DNA from: Saccharopolyspora ipomoeae
GTDB taxonomy: Bacteria; Actinomycetota; Actinomycetes; Mycobacteriales; Pseudonocardiaceae
Direction: 5' to 3'
NCBI RefSeq assembly: GCF_029952525.1
Contig: NZ_JASAOF010000025.1
Span: 1 to 64,000 of the forward strand
Length of the DNA stretch: 64,000 nucleotides
The position numbers and the translations under genes are program-made. Position 1 is the stretch's first letter. Each line of letters begins with the position of its first letter. The notes beneath the pieces were generated by a model. The model saw only the letters and a program-made list of their open reading frames with translations. It did no database searches and was not told the origin of the DNA. This document shows, one piece after another, positions 33,646 through 42,274 of this stretch.

Positions 33646-35391
33646 GTGGACGACCGGCCGAGGCGGCCCGGGAGCCCTGATGGGCGGCCCGGCCGAGGTG
33701 TTCCGCCCCGTGGATCGGGTGGCGGATCGGCTCGTCCCGGCGCAGCCGCCGGACGGCCGCAGGGCGCCCGCCGCACCGGTGCCCCCAGCGCCGCGAAGGC
33801 CGGTGCCGCCGGTGCCGTGAAGAGCGCTCCCGCAGCTGCTCAGAGTAAGGCCGCAGCGCGGAAATCCGCTCGAAACGGTGAAGACATATCGCCTGACGAT
33901 GTGTGGAGCCGAGGCGGTTTCTGGCAGCGCAAGGCCACCCGCAACGGAGCCCGCACGCTCATCGCCCTGCTGTCGGTGATCGTCCTGTGCGTGACCGGGT
34001 TCGCCTGGGCCATGTTCCGCCCGGGCGCGGGCGGCACCGGCACCGCCGACGTCATCGGCGGCGGCTTCTCCGCCCCCGACGGCGCCACCGACATCCTGCT
34101 GATCGGCAACGACAGCCGCACCGACGCCCAGGGCAACCCGCTGCCCAAGCAGCTCCTGCAGGAGCTGCGCACCACCCAGGAGGGCGGCGACCTCACCGAC
34201 GCGGTGATCCTGGTGCGCATCCCCAACGACGGCAAGAGCGCCAGCGCGATGTCCTTCCCCCGGGACACGATGGTCGACAGCGGCTTCGGCGACGGCAAGC
34301 ACAAGCTCACCGAGACCATGAACCGCGGCAAGGACGCCGAGCGCGCAAAGCTCCAGGACGACGGGGTCACCGACCCCAAGGAGCTCGACGAGAAGTCGCG
34401 GCTGGCCGGCAAGCAGGCGCTGCTGGAGACCATCGAGAAGCTCACCGGCGTCAGCATCGACCACTACGCCGAGGTGAACCTGCTCGGCTTCTACGAGATC
34501 ACCAAGGCCGTCGGCGGCGTCGAGGTCTGCCTCAACGAGGCCACCAAGGACAGCTACTCGGGCGCCGACTTCGCCAAGGGCGTGCAGACGATCGAGGGCG
34601 CCGACGCGCTCGCCTTCGTCCGGCAGCGGCACGGCCTGCTCAACGAGCTCTCCCGCGGCAAGCGCCAGCAGGTGTTCATGTCGGCGCTGGCCCGCCGCAT
34701 CCTGTCCTCCGGCACGCTGGCCAACCCGGCCAAGCTCAGCGACCTGATCGACGCGATCAACAAGTCGGTCACCCTCGACCCGGCGCTGGCCAACGACATC
34801 CTCGGCTTCGCCGAGCAGATGCAGGGCGTCGCCGGCGGCAACGTGCAGTTCTACAGCGCCCCGGTGCACCTGGTCGGCGAGTCCGGCCAGGAGGACGTCA
34901 CGCTCAACATCGCCGAGAGCAAGCAGTTCGCGGCCGACCTGCTGCTGCCGCCGCAGCAGCGCGCCCAGAAGCTGGCGACGCTGAAGTCCCCCACCAAGAT
35001 CAGCACCAGCGTCTACAACGCCTCCGGCATCAGCGGCCTGGCCGCCAACGTGCTGGAGGAGCTGACCAGCCAGGGCTTCCAGGAGGGCAGCAGCGCCAAC
35101 GCCGAGACCCGCAGCTCCTCGGTCGTCTACTACGCCAACGGCGAGGAGGACGCGGGCAAGATGGTCGCCGAGTCGCTCGGCGGTGGCATCGCCACGGAGG
35201 TCAGCCCCAACCTCAGCGCGGGCAGCGTCGAGGTCTACATCGGCAAGGACTACAAGGGCCCCGGCAAGCAGAACTTCACCGGCGCCCCCACCCTCCGCCT
35301 CGACGGCCTGAACAAGGCCGCCCCGCTGCGCACCCAGGCGGACACGGGCAACGACCCGATCACCGCCGACGGCGTGCCCTGCATCGACTGA
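33646..35391 (+). CDS. LCP (LytR-CpsA-Psr) family glycopolymer ligase with LytR_C domain
   Basis: A 581-aa protein matching Rv3267 (CpsA/Lcp1) in position. Residues 1-100 are disordered and basic. One transmembrane helix (about 103-122) anchors it. The extracellular LCP domain (about 140-370) shows GNDSRTDAQGNPLP, SFPRDTMVD, HYAEVNLLGFYEITKAVGG and FVRQRHG. A LytR_C domain (from about 447, SVYNASGISGLAANVLEEL) ends the chain. LCP enzymes transfer polyprenyl-linked glycans to peptidoglycan. GTG 33646 follows AGGAGGAA. Confidence 0.93.
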   Translation: MDDRPRRPGSPDGRPGRGVPPRGSGGGSARPGAAAGRPQGARRTGAPSAAKAGAAGAVKSAPAAAQSKAAARKSARNGEDISPDDVWSRGGFWQRKATRNGARTLIALLSVIVLCVTGFAWAMFRPGAGGTGTADVIGGGFSAPDGATDILLIGNDSRTDAQGNPLPKQLLQELRTTQEGGDLTDAVILVRIPNDGKSASAMSFPRDTMVDSGFGDGKHKLTETMNRGKDAERAKLQDDGVTDPKELDEKSRLAGKQALLETIEKLTGVSIDHYAEVNLLGFYEITKAVGGVEVCLNEATKDSYSGADFAKGVQTIEGADALAFVRQRHGLLNELSRGKRQQVFMSALARRILSSGTLANPAKLSDLIDAINKSVTLDPALANDILGFAEQMQGVAGGNVQFYSAPVHLVGESGQEDVTLNIAESKQFAADLLLPPQQRAQKLATLKSPTKISTSVYNASGISGLAANVLEELTSQGFQEGSSANAETRSSSVVYYANGEEDAGKMVAESLGGGIATEVSPNLSAGSVEVYIGKDYKGPGKQNFTGAPTLRLDGLNKAAPLRTQADTGNDPITADGVPCID

Positions 35392-35397
35392 CGAGCT

Positions 35398-35520
35398 GGG
35401 GAACCTTCCTGTCACCGCGGTGGCAGGAAGGTTCCCCTGCTCCCCGGTGACACATCGATTCCCCTCGCCTGGTGGCAGGAAGGCTCCCTTCCTCTCGGGT
35501 GGCAGGAAGGTTCCCTCGCG
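35398..35520. repeat. Repeat family B hairpin and two direct copies
   Basis: GGGGAACCTTCCTGTCAC (35398-35415) and GTGGCAGGAAGGTTCCCC (35420-35437) form an 18-bp stem with one G-T wobble and a 4-nt loop, 7 nt after the LCP stop, a probable terminator. Two further direct copies of GTGGCAGGAAGGTTCCC type follow at about 35472-35489 and 35500-35517. The rest of the gap to 35656 shows no gene. Confidence 0.8.
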
Positions 35521-35656
35521 CACGTCGGGCGGGGGACGATTCTCTCCGCGATTCCTTTCCGGACGCCGGGCAACCACTTCGGCTCCGAGGCGTCTTACAG
35601 GGCAGAGGCGGGAGGAACGCTCCCGCGACGCACAACCCTGGGGGAAGGACTCACTC

Positions 35657-36223
35657 ATGTCGAAGCGACTTCGGACCATCGGCGCCGCCACCGCTCTGCT
35701 CGGCGGCACCCTGCTGATCACCGGGTGCGGCGGGGCCGCGGCGACCCAGGCCGTCACCGCGCACGGCGCCTCGGCGTCCGATGTCTCGGCCTCGAACTGC
35801 TCGGCCACCGACTTCGAGATCAAGCTGCAGGCGCAGCCCGACCCGAGCCAGTACCTGCTGACCATGACCAACACCTCGGACGAGGCCTGCGAGCTCGGCG
35901 GCTGGGTGAACCTGACGCCCACCAACATGGCCGACGAGCCGATCGAGGAGGTGCCCAGCAGCAACGTCGAGAAGCCCGGCGGGCCCGCCGACATCACCCT
36001 GGAGCCGGGCCGGACCGCCTTCGCCGGCGTGCACGCCGACCTGGGCGACAAGGGCGACCCGAACACCTACGTGACCAGCGGTTTCGTCGCCACTCCGGCG
36101 GACATGAGCGGGTCGGTCAACGCGCCGGTCAACGGCCTGAACAACGAGCCGGTCACCGAGATCCCGCTCAAGGGACTCCAGGTCGGCACCCTGCAGCCGT
36201 CGGCGCAGGGCGTGCTGTTCTGA
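35657..36223 (+). CDS. DUF4232-type lipoprotein
   Basis: A 188-aa exported lipoprotein. A signal peptide with lipobox LITGC places the acylated cysteine at residue 24. The mature part has the DUF4232 pattern of beta-rich segments with two conserved cysteines (ASNCSATDF and EACELGGWVNLTP). ATG 35657 follows GGGGAAGGA. Function is unknown. It lies between two LCP ligase genes, so a role in cell-envelope assembly is possible but not shown. Confidence 0.82.
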   Translation: MSKRLRTIGAATALLGGTLLITGCGGAAATQAVTAHGASASDVSASNCSATDFEIKLQAQPDPSQYLLTMTNTSDEACELGGWVNLTPTNMADEPIEEVPSSNVEKPGGPADITLEPGRTAFAGVHADLGDKGDPNTYVTSGFVATPADMSGSVNAPVNGLNNEPVTEIPLKGLQVGTLQPSAQGVLF

Positions 36224-36369
36224 CCTGATGCTTCCCGCGGCGCCCGCACCGGACTCCCGGTGCGGGCGCCGTCGTGTCACGAGTGGGAGAAAGGTTCCCC
36301 TCCTCGCCCCACGGAGATCATCTCCGGCGGTTACTGTGAAGCCCGGCGCACAACTCGGGGGAGGCGTTG

Positions 36370-37563
36370 GTGGACGAACCGGACCAGGAGCAGCAGCTCC
36401 CCGACCCGGACGACACCCGCGGCGCACCCGTCCGACGCCGGTCCGCTGCGCGGATCGCCGGGCGCAGCGTGATCGCGCTCGCCTCGGTCGCCGTGCTGGG
36501 CCTGAGCGCCGTCGGCTGGTTCGTCACCGATCGGCTCAGCGAGGTCAGCTCCGCGAAGGTGCTGACCGAAGTGCCCCAAGCCCCGCCGCCGGACGACGGG
36601 GCCACCGACGTGCTGCTGGTGGGCAGCGACAGCCGCACCGACGCGCAGGGCAACCCGCTGCCGCTGCGGGTGCTCAAGCGGCTGCGCACCGAGGCCACCG
36701 GCGGGCTCAACACCGACAGCCTGGTGCTCATCCGCATCCCGCACAGCGGCGCGCCGCCGACCGCCGTGTCCATCCCGCGCGACACCTACACCGAGACGCC
36801 GTCCGGCCGCCCCGACAAGATCAACTCGGTGTACGGGCTGACCAAGCGGGCCACCTCCGACGAGCTGGCGGGCGAGAACCTGCCCGCCTCCGAGGTGGAG
36901 CACCGCGCGAAGGTCGCCGGGCAGCGGGCGCTGGTGCAGACCGTGCAGACGCTGACCGGGATGCGCGTCGACCACTACGCCGAGATCAACCTGCTCGGGT
37001 TCTACGAGCTCACCGACGCCGTCGGCGGTGTCGAGGTGTGCTTGAACAACGCGACCAGCGACAAGGACTCCGGCGCCGACTTCAGCGCCGGCAGGCAGAC
37101 CGTCACCGGCGGCGACGCGCTGTCGTTCGTACGCCAGCGGCACGGGCTGCCGCGCGGCGACCTGGACCGCATCGTGCGCCAGCAGGTGTTCATGGCGGGC
37201 CTGGCCAACAAGGTCCTGTCGACCGGCACGCTCACCGATCCGGCGATGGTCAACGACCTGGTCGCCGCCACCCAGCGCACCGTGGAGCTCGACGAGGCCT
37301 GGGACGCACTGGGTTTCGTGCAGCAGATGCAGCAGATCGCCGCGGGCAGGGTAAGTTTCGTGACGATGCCGGTGCTCAGCGCCGGGGCGCGCGACGAGCG
37401 CGGCCAGAGCATCGTGTCCGTCGACCGGGACGCGGTGCAGCGGTTCTTCACCGGCCTGGCGGCCAGTCCCCCGGGCATGGCGCCGAAGCCCGCGCTGCGC
37501 CTCGACGGCAGCGCCCAGCGCCAACCCATCACCTCCGACAGCGACGTTCCCTGCGTGAACTAG
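36370..37563 (+). CDS. LCP (LytR-CpsA-Psr) family glycopolymer ligase
   Basis: A 397-aa LCP protein without the LytR_C domain. A short cytoplasmic N-terminus, one helix (SVIALASVAVLGLSAVGWFV) and an extracellular LCP domain: VGSDSRTDAQGNPLP, SIPRDTYTE, DHYAEINLLGFYELTDAVGG and FVRQRHGLPRGDLDR with the conserved arginines. GTG 36370 sits 5 nt after GGGGGAGG; the TTG one codon upstream is too close. It is a paralogue of the larger LCP gene, so the locus carries two ligases, perhaps for different glycans. Confidence 0.92.
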   Translation: MDEPDQEQQLPDPDDTRGAPVRRRSAARIAGRSVIALASVAVLGLSAVGWFVTDRLSEVSSAKVLTEVPQAPPPDDGATDVLLVGSDSRTDAQGNPLPLRVLKRLRTEATGGLNTDSLVLIRIPHSGAPPTAVSIPRDTYTETPSGRPDKINSVYGLTKRATSDELAGENLPASEVEHRAKVAGQRALVQTVQTLTGMRVDHYAEINLLGFYELTDAVGGVEVCLNNATSDKDSGADFSAGRQTVTGGDALSFVRQRHGLPRGDLDRIVRQQVFMAGLANKVLSTGTLTDPAMVNDLVAATQRTVELDEAWDALGFVQQMQQIAAGRVSFVTMPVLSAGARDERGQSIVSVDRDAVQRFFTGLAASPPGMAPKPALRLDGSAQRQPITSDSDVPCVN

Positions 37564-37594
37564 GTCCTTCTCGGAAATGCGGCGGTAGCCGCTG

Positions 37595-37745
37595 TCTCAG
37601 GTGTGGGACTCAGCCCGCACCGCCGCGGGTTCTCAGCGGTTCTCCGGGGCCGGGCGCCGCGACGCCGTGTATTGGCATACATCAGGAGTGGCCCGGTTCC
37701 AGAGGGCCGCTGAGGTTCCGCCACCCGCACCCCGAAGCACAGTGA
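37595..37745 (-). repeat. Intergenic repeat family A, copy 4 (long form, inverted)
   Basis: On the minus strand the core GGTGCGGGTGGCGGAACCTC ends near 37710. A middle segment with ATGCCAATACACGGCGTCGC and a second half AACCCGCGGCGGTGCGGG follow. It has the same two-part layout as the copy at 18461. It is the only copy here lying between two genes on the same strand (LCP and TIGR03089). Confidence 0.7.
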
Positions 37746-37773
37746 TAATTCAACAGCTCCTAGCCTGCCGGGC

Positions 37774-38487
37774 ATGAGCATCACCCAGTCCCTCCTCGGA
37801 CCGCTGCTGGCCTCCGGCGCGCCCAAGCCGCTGATCACGCACTACGACGACGCCACGGGTGCGCGCATCGAGCTGTCCCGCGCCACCACCGCCAACTGGG
37901 CGGCCAAGACGGCGAACTGGCTGGTGGACGAGGTCGACCTGGAGCCGGGGATGCCGGTGCTCGTGTCGCTGCCCGCGCACTGGCAGACCGTCGGCGTGCT
38001 GCTGGGCGCCTGGTGGGCGGGGGCGCACGTGACCGATCGGGCCGGGGGCGCGGAGGTCGCGTTCGTCCCGGCGTCCGACCTGGCGCGCGGCGAGGGCGCG
38101 CACACCGTGGCCGCGGTCGGCCTGGACCCGCTGGGGGCACCGGTGCGCGACCTGCCGCCCGGTGTCGCGGACTACGTCTCGGACATCCGGGTGCACGGCG
38201 ACGACTTCAGCCCGATCTCACCGGTGGCCGGGGACGCACCCGCGCTGCTGGAGATGTCGGTGGACGAGGTCGTCGAGCGGGCGCGGCGGCGCGCGGGCGA
38301 GCTGGGCGTCGGCCGCGACGACCGGGTGCTGTCCGCGCTGGACTGGACGCTGCCGGACGGCGTCGTGGACGGGCTGCTGTCGGTGCTCGCCGCGGAGGCG
38401 GCCCTGGTGCACTGCACCAACCCGGACGCCTCCCGCCTCGACAAACGGCGTGCCGACGAGCGCACGACGGTCGAGCTCGGGCTCTGA
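37774..38487 (+). CDS. TIGR03089 family protein
   Basis: A 237-aa actinobacterial protein of the TIGR03089 family (Rv3268 position). It looks like a shortened AMP-binding enzyme relative: the N-terminal ELSRATTANWAAKTANWLVDE and PAHWQTVGVLLGAWWAGA resemble the start of acyl-CoA synthetases, but the phosphate-binding loop and catalytic motifs are absent. Function unknown. A TAGCCT -10 box 7 nt before ATG 37774 predicts a leaderless message. Confidence 0.83.
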   Translation: MSITQSLLGPLLASGAPKPLITHYDDATGARIELSRATTANWAAKTANWLVDEVDLEPGMPVLVSLPAHWQTVGVLLGAWWAGAHVTDRAGGAEVAFVPASDLARGEGAHTVAAVGLDPLGAPVRDLPPGVADYVSDIRVHGDDFSPISPVAGDAPALLEMSVDEVVERARRRAGELGVGRDDRVLSALDWTLPDGVVDGLLSVLAAEAALVHCTNPDASRLDKRRADERTTVELGL

Positions 38488-38542
38488 GAGGACCCTCACA
38501 AACCGCCCCTACCGCCAACCTACCGGCGGGTAACCTCGGTGC

Positions 38543-39325
38543 ATGCGTGATGCCGAGTCGCTGTTCCGCGTGGAGGACGGGTTCCTCGTGCCCAACGAGG
38601 CTTCGGGGAACCCGTGGGGCGAGCTGACCGGCGGCGGACCGGTCGCGGGCCTGATCGCCCGCGCCATCGAAGCCGCCAACGACGACCCGGACCTGTTCGT
38701 CGCCCGGCTCACCGTGGACCTGATGCGACCGGTCCCGCGCGCACCGCTGTCGATCGAGGTGCGCCCGCTTCGCACCGGCAAGCGGCTGCAGGTGGTGCGG
38801 GCGACGCTCACCCAGGACGGGACGCTCTGCACCAACGCCACCGCTCACCTGCTGCGACGCTCCGACCTCGACGGGCCCGAACCCGACACGTCGGTGCCCT
38901 TCGCGGGCCCCGAGGGCATCGAGGACCGCACCCTGCTGCCGCCGGAACTCGGCTTGCGCTGGGGAGTGCACGACGTGATGCAGGTCCGCTGGATCGACGA
39001 CCAGTCGGCCACCGGCACCAGCCGCGCGTGGATGCGCATGCCGCTGCCGCTGCTCCCGGACGAGCCCCTCAGCCCCCTGTCGCACGTCGCGATCCTCGCC
39101 GACGCCATCAGCGCCGCCAGCCCGGTCGGCCCCCTCTTCGGCCCGTGGATCAACACCGACGTCTCGATCCACCTCCACCGCGAGATGCGGGGCGAGTGGC
39201 TGGGTTTCGAGATGCGACGGGACGTCCAGCGCACCGGGATCGGCACGGCCCACGCCCGCCTCTACGACACCCGAGGGCCCATCGGAACGGCCCAGGAAAC
39301 AGTCATGGTCAACCAACTCGGCTGA
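38543..39325 (+). CDS. Acyl-CoA thioesterase-like double hotdog protein
   Basis: A 260-aa thioesterase-family protein. GGGPVAGLIARAIEAANDDP and FVARLTVDLMRPVPRAPLSIEVRPLRTGKRLQVV form the first hotdog; the second contains HVAILADAIS and WINTDVSIHLHREMRGEWLGF, as in TesB-like acyl-CoA thioesterases. The substrate is unknown. TAACCT ends 6 nt before ATG 38543, so translation is probably leaderless. A complex palindrome follows the stop. Confidence 0.85.
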   Translation: MRDAESLFRVEDGFLVPNEASGNPWGELTGGGPVAGLIARAIEAANDDPDLFVARLTVDLMRPVPRAPLSIEVRPLRTGKRLQVVRATLTQDGTLCTNATAHLLRRSDLDGPEPDTSVPFAGPEGIEDRTLLPPELGLRWGVHDVMQVRWIDDQSATGTSRAWMRMPLPLLPDEPLSPLSHVAILADAISAASPVGPLFGPWINTDVSIHLHREMRGEWLGFEMRRDVQRTGIGTAHARLYDTRGPIGTAQETVMVNQLG

Positions 39326-39328
39326 CCC

Positions 39329-39400
39329 GCGCGGTCATCTCCACGCGATTTCAATGGAAGTCCGAACCACGATTTCCATTGAAATCGTGTTCCGACCGCG
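39329..39400. repeat. Nested cruciform between convergent genes
   Basis: ATTTCAATGGAA (39349-39360) pairs with TTCCATTGAAAT (39373-39384), while CACGATTTC (39368-39376) can pair with GAAATCGTG (39381-39389). Outer arms GCGCGGTC (39329-39336) and GACCGCGC (39393-39400) close the structure. It lies between the thioesterase and purE stops and is a likely bidirectional terminator. Confidence 0.75.
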
Positions 39401-39459
39401 CGGACGGATTTCCCTGCTGTGGCCGATGGGTTTGGGGCAGGGGTGGAGAGGGTTGCGGG

Positions 39460-39978
39460 TCAGGCTTCGGTGGCCTTGTGCTGGAGGGCTTCGTGCTTGT
39501 CGTGGACCATCTTCTCGAGGTCTGCCTGGAAGTCCGCCATCTGAGAGCGGAGGCGGGCGCCGAGGTCGCCGGAGTCGGCGGCGAGGGTGCGGACCGCGAG
39601 GAGGCCCGCGTTGCGGGCTCCGCCGACCGAGACCGCGGCGACCGGGACCCCTGCCGGCATCTGGACGATGGAGAGCAGCGAGTCCATGCCGTCGAGGTGC
39701 TTCAGCGGCACCGGGACGCCGATGACCGGCAGGACCGTCGCCGAAGCGACCATGCCCGGCAGGTGGGCGGCGCCGCCCGCCCCGGCGATGATCACGCGGA
39801 TGCCGCGGTCGGCGGCCTCGCGGGCGTAGTCCAGCATGCGCTGCGGAGTGCGGTGCGCGGAGTAGACGCCGACCTCGTACGGAACCCCGAACTCGGTGAG
39901 GGCGTCACCGGCGGCGCGCATCACCGGCCAGTCGGAGTCGCTGCCCATGATCACACCGACGAGCGGCTGCTCAGTCAC
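39460..39978 (-). CDS. purE: N5-carboxyaminoimidazole ribonucleotide mutase
   Basis: A 172-aa class I PurE, which rearranges N5-CAIR to CAIR in purine synthesis. [13 protein letters not shown] holds the substrate-binding loop, SAHRTPQRM the catalytic histidine, and [14 protein letters not shown] the second conserved loop. GTG 39978 follows GGGAGG. It is co-directional with purK 38 bp upstream, as in most actinobacteria. Confidence 0.96.
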   Translation of the reverse strand: MTEQPLVGVIMGSDSDWPVMRAAGDALTEFGVPYEVGVYSAHRTPQRMLDYAREAADRGIRVIIAGAGGAAHLPGMVASATVLPVIGVPVPLKHLDGMDSLLSIVQMPAGVPVAAVSVGGARNAGLLAVRTLAADSGDLGARLRSQMADFQADLEKMVHDKHEALQHKATEA

Positions 39979-40016
39979 GCGGAGAACCTCCCGGAGAAGT
40001 CGGAACCTGCTGGAAG

Positions 40017-41201
40017 TCAGTGAATCTCGTGGCCGTCGAGCCACTCGCCCGCCGACAGCCAGTGCGCGGCCAGCCGGGCCTGCTCGCGGACCTCGGCCAT
40101 GTCGTCGCCGAGAACCGTGATGTGCCCCAGCTTGCGGCCCGGGCGCTCGCTCTTGCCGTACAGGTGCACCTTGGCGTGCGGGTAGCGGGCGAACAGGTGG
40201 TGCAGCCGCTCGTCGACGCTCATCGCCGGTTCGGTCTCGGCACCCAGCAGGTTCGCCATGACCACCGCGGGCGCGGTCTGCTCGGTGCTGCCCAGCGGGT
40301 AGTCCAGCACCGAGCGCAGGTGCTGCTCGAACTGGGAGGTGCGGGAGCCCTCGATGGTCCAGTGCCCGGAGTTGTGCGGGCGCATCGCCAGCTCGTTGAT
40401 CACCAGACCGTCGTCGGTCTCGAACAGCTCGACCGCCAGAACGCCCGTCACGCCCAGCGATTCGGCGACGTTGAGCGCGATGTCCTGGGCCCGCTCGATG
40501 AGCTCCGGCGACGCGTCCGGGGCCGGGGCGAGCACCTGCACGCAGATGCCGTCCTCCTGCACCGTCTCCACCAGCGGCCACACCGCGCCCTGCCCGAACG
40601 GCGAGCGCGCGACCAGCGCGGCCAGCTCGCGGCGCAGCGGAACGCGCTGCTCCGCCAGCAGCGGAGCACCGCCGTCGAGGAGCTCGGTGACGACGCGCTC
40701 GGCGTCGGCGGCGTCGGCGAGCACCCACACGCCGCGGCCGTCGTAGCCGCCGCGCGCGGTCTTGAGCACGCACGGGAAGCCGTGCTCGGCGCCGAAGGCC
40801 AGCACGTCGTCGACCGAGGTGATCTCGGCGAACGGCGGCACCGGCAGACCCAGCTCGGCGAGCTTGCGGCGCATCACCAGCTTGTCCTGGGCGTGCAGCA
40901 GGGCGTCCGGGCGCGGCTGCACCGACACCCCGGCGGCCTCCAGGGCGCGCAGGTGGTCGCCGGGCACGTGCTCGTGGTCGAAGGTGACCACGTCGCAGCC
41001 CTCCGCGAACTTCTTCAGCGCGTCCAGGTCGGTGTGGTGGCCGAACTCGACGTTCGAGGCCACCAGCGCGGCGGACTCGTCGGCGGAGTTCGCCAGCACC
41101 TTCAACGACTGGCCGAGCGGGATGGCCGCCTGATGGGTCATCCGGGCGAGCTGGCCACCGCCGATCATGCCGACGACTGGGGTTCCGGTGCGCTGGTCCA
41201 C
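40017..41201 (-). CDS. purK: N5-carboxyaminoimidazole ribonucleotide synthetase
   Basis: A 394-aa ATP-grasp enzyme making N5-CAIR from AIR, bicarbonate and [21 protein letters not shown] is the N-terminal signature; [18 protein letters not shown] and [25 protein letters not shown] belong to the ATP-grasp core. GTG 41201 is preceded by TAGGCT ending 6 nt upstream, suggesting a leaderless purKE message. Confidence 0.96.
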   Translation of the reverse strand: MDQRTGTPVVGMIGGGQLARMTHQAAIPLGQSLKVLANSADESAALVASNVEFGHHTDLDALKKFAEGCDVVTFDHEHVPGDHLRALEAAGVSVQPRPDALLHAQDKLVMRRKLAELGLPVPPFAEITSVDDVLAFGAEHGFPCVLKTARGGYDGRGVWVLADAADAERVVTELLDGGAPLLAEQRVPLRRELAALVARSPFGQGAVWPLVETVQEDGICVQVLAPAPDASPELIERAQDIALNVAESLGVTGVLAVELFETDDGLVINELAMRPHNSGHWTIEGSRTSQFEQHLRSVLDYPLGSTEQTAPAVVMANLLGAETEPAMSVDERLHHLFARYPHAKVHLYGKSERPGRKLGHITVLGDDMAEVREQARLAAHWLSAGEWLDGHEIH

Positions 41202-41273
41202 GCGCTCAGCCTAAGGTGACGCACCCCTCGCACCGGCACCGGGACGGGTCAACGCGACCTGGTTCACAGGCGG

Positions 41274-42077
41274 TCACAGCGACGCCAGCATCCGGCACAC
41301 CTCGGCGTGATCACCGGGCAGCGCCTCCTCCTGGAGCCGGATCTGGCCGCAGTCGCGCAGCGCCGGGTCCGCGGCGAGGCGGTGCTCGATCATCCAGCGC
41401 GCCTGCACGCACCGGCTCCGCAGCTCGGGCGTGCGGGGCGCGAGGACCGCGGCGGTGGCCGAGCGCACCAGCGCCGTCGTCTCGCCCGCGTCGAAGACGG
41501 TGCGCAGCGCGTCGGCGATGAGCACCATCGCCACCAGCCGCGGGTAGCCGGCGCTGGACACCCCCAGCATCACGGTGATCAGCGCGTAGTCGTCGTCGGG
41601 CGCGGCCCCGCGCGAGTGCGCCTCGCGGTAGACCTCGTGCAGCCGGGTGCGCAGGTAGCCGACGGTGTTCAGGCCGGTCAGCGGGTCCTCGACCTCGCGG
41701 CCGACGGCCATGCCGCTGACCGCGTCCGCCCAGCCCAGCGCCGTGGTGCGGAGCATCGACGAGGGCACCGCGTCCGGGTCGGCCGAGACCAGCCCGTCGG
41801 AGTTCTCGCCGGACACCGCGTGCAGCGCGGCCAGGTCCTGCAGGGTGCCGGACAGGCCGACACCGGCTTCGGCGCGCGAGGCGCCGAGATCGGCGAGCGG
41901 GGTGCTCAGGTCCTCCCCGGCCACGACGGCCGCGCACACGGCGTCCACGGCCGGCACCTCCCAGTCACTGGGAAACGGCCATCCCGCTGCTAGGCTCGCC
42001 GTTCGCCAGCGCACGCGCATCGCTCGCTGCAGCGTCCGCGCTGTCGACGCGTCACACCTCAGTGGCCAGTCCGGCAT
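41274..42077 (-). CDS. Degenerate GGDEF-like regulatory protein, hypothetical
   Basis: A 267-aa protein. Near residue 130 DPLTGLNTVGYLRTRLHEV looks like the start of a diguanylate cyclase domain, but the GGDEF active-site motif is absent, so cyclic-di-GMP synthesis is unlikely. The N-terminal 120 residues show no known domain. ATG 42077 with GGGGAGGGA 8 nt upstream is preferred over the TTG two codons earlier. Its promoter region is shared with the divergent sigma-factor gene. A signalling-adaptor role is only a guess. Confidence 0.7.
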   Translation of the reverse strand: MPDWPLRCDASTARTLQRAMRVRWRTASLAAGWPFPSDWEVPAVDAVCAAVVAGEDLSTPLADLGASRAEAGVGLSGTLQDLAALHAVSGENSDGLVSADPDAVPSSMLRTTALGWADAVSGMAVGREVEDPLTGLNTVGYLRTRLHEVYREAHSRGAAPDDDYALITVMLGVSSAGYPRLVAMVLIADALRTVFDAGETTALVRSATAAVLAPRTPELRSRCVQARWMIEHRLAADPALRDCGQIRLQEEALPGDHAEVCRMLASL

Positions 42078-42274
42078 GCTCAACGTCCCTCCCCGATGGG
42101 CCTACTCGTGAGCGAGACGAAGCAAGCGGTCGCCCATGACGGTGGAGTCGCTGGCTTTGGTCATACGATTCGGATCACAATGTTCGTCGAATTCCACATC
42201 CGGTGGTTTTCGCCGACCAGAGCTCCCAGGTAGGACTGACAAGGACATGCCCCCTCTGGGGAGGAAGGTGCGGC

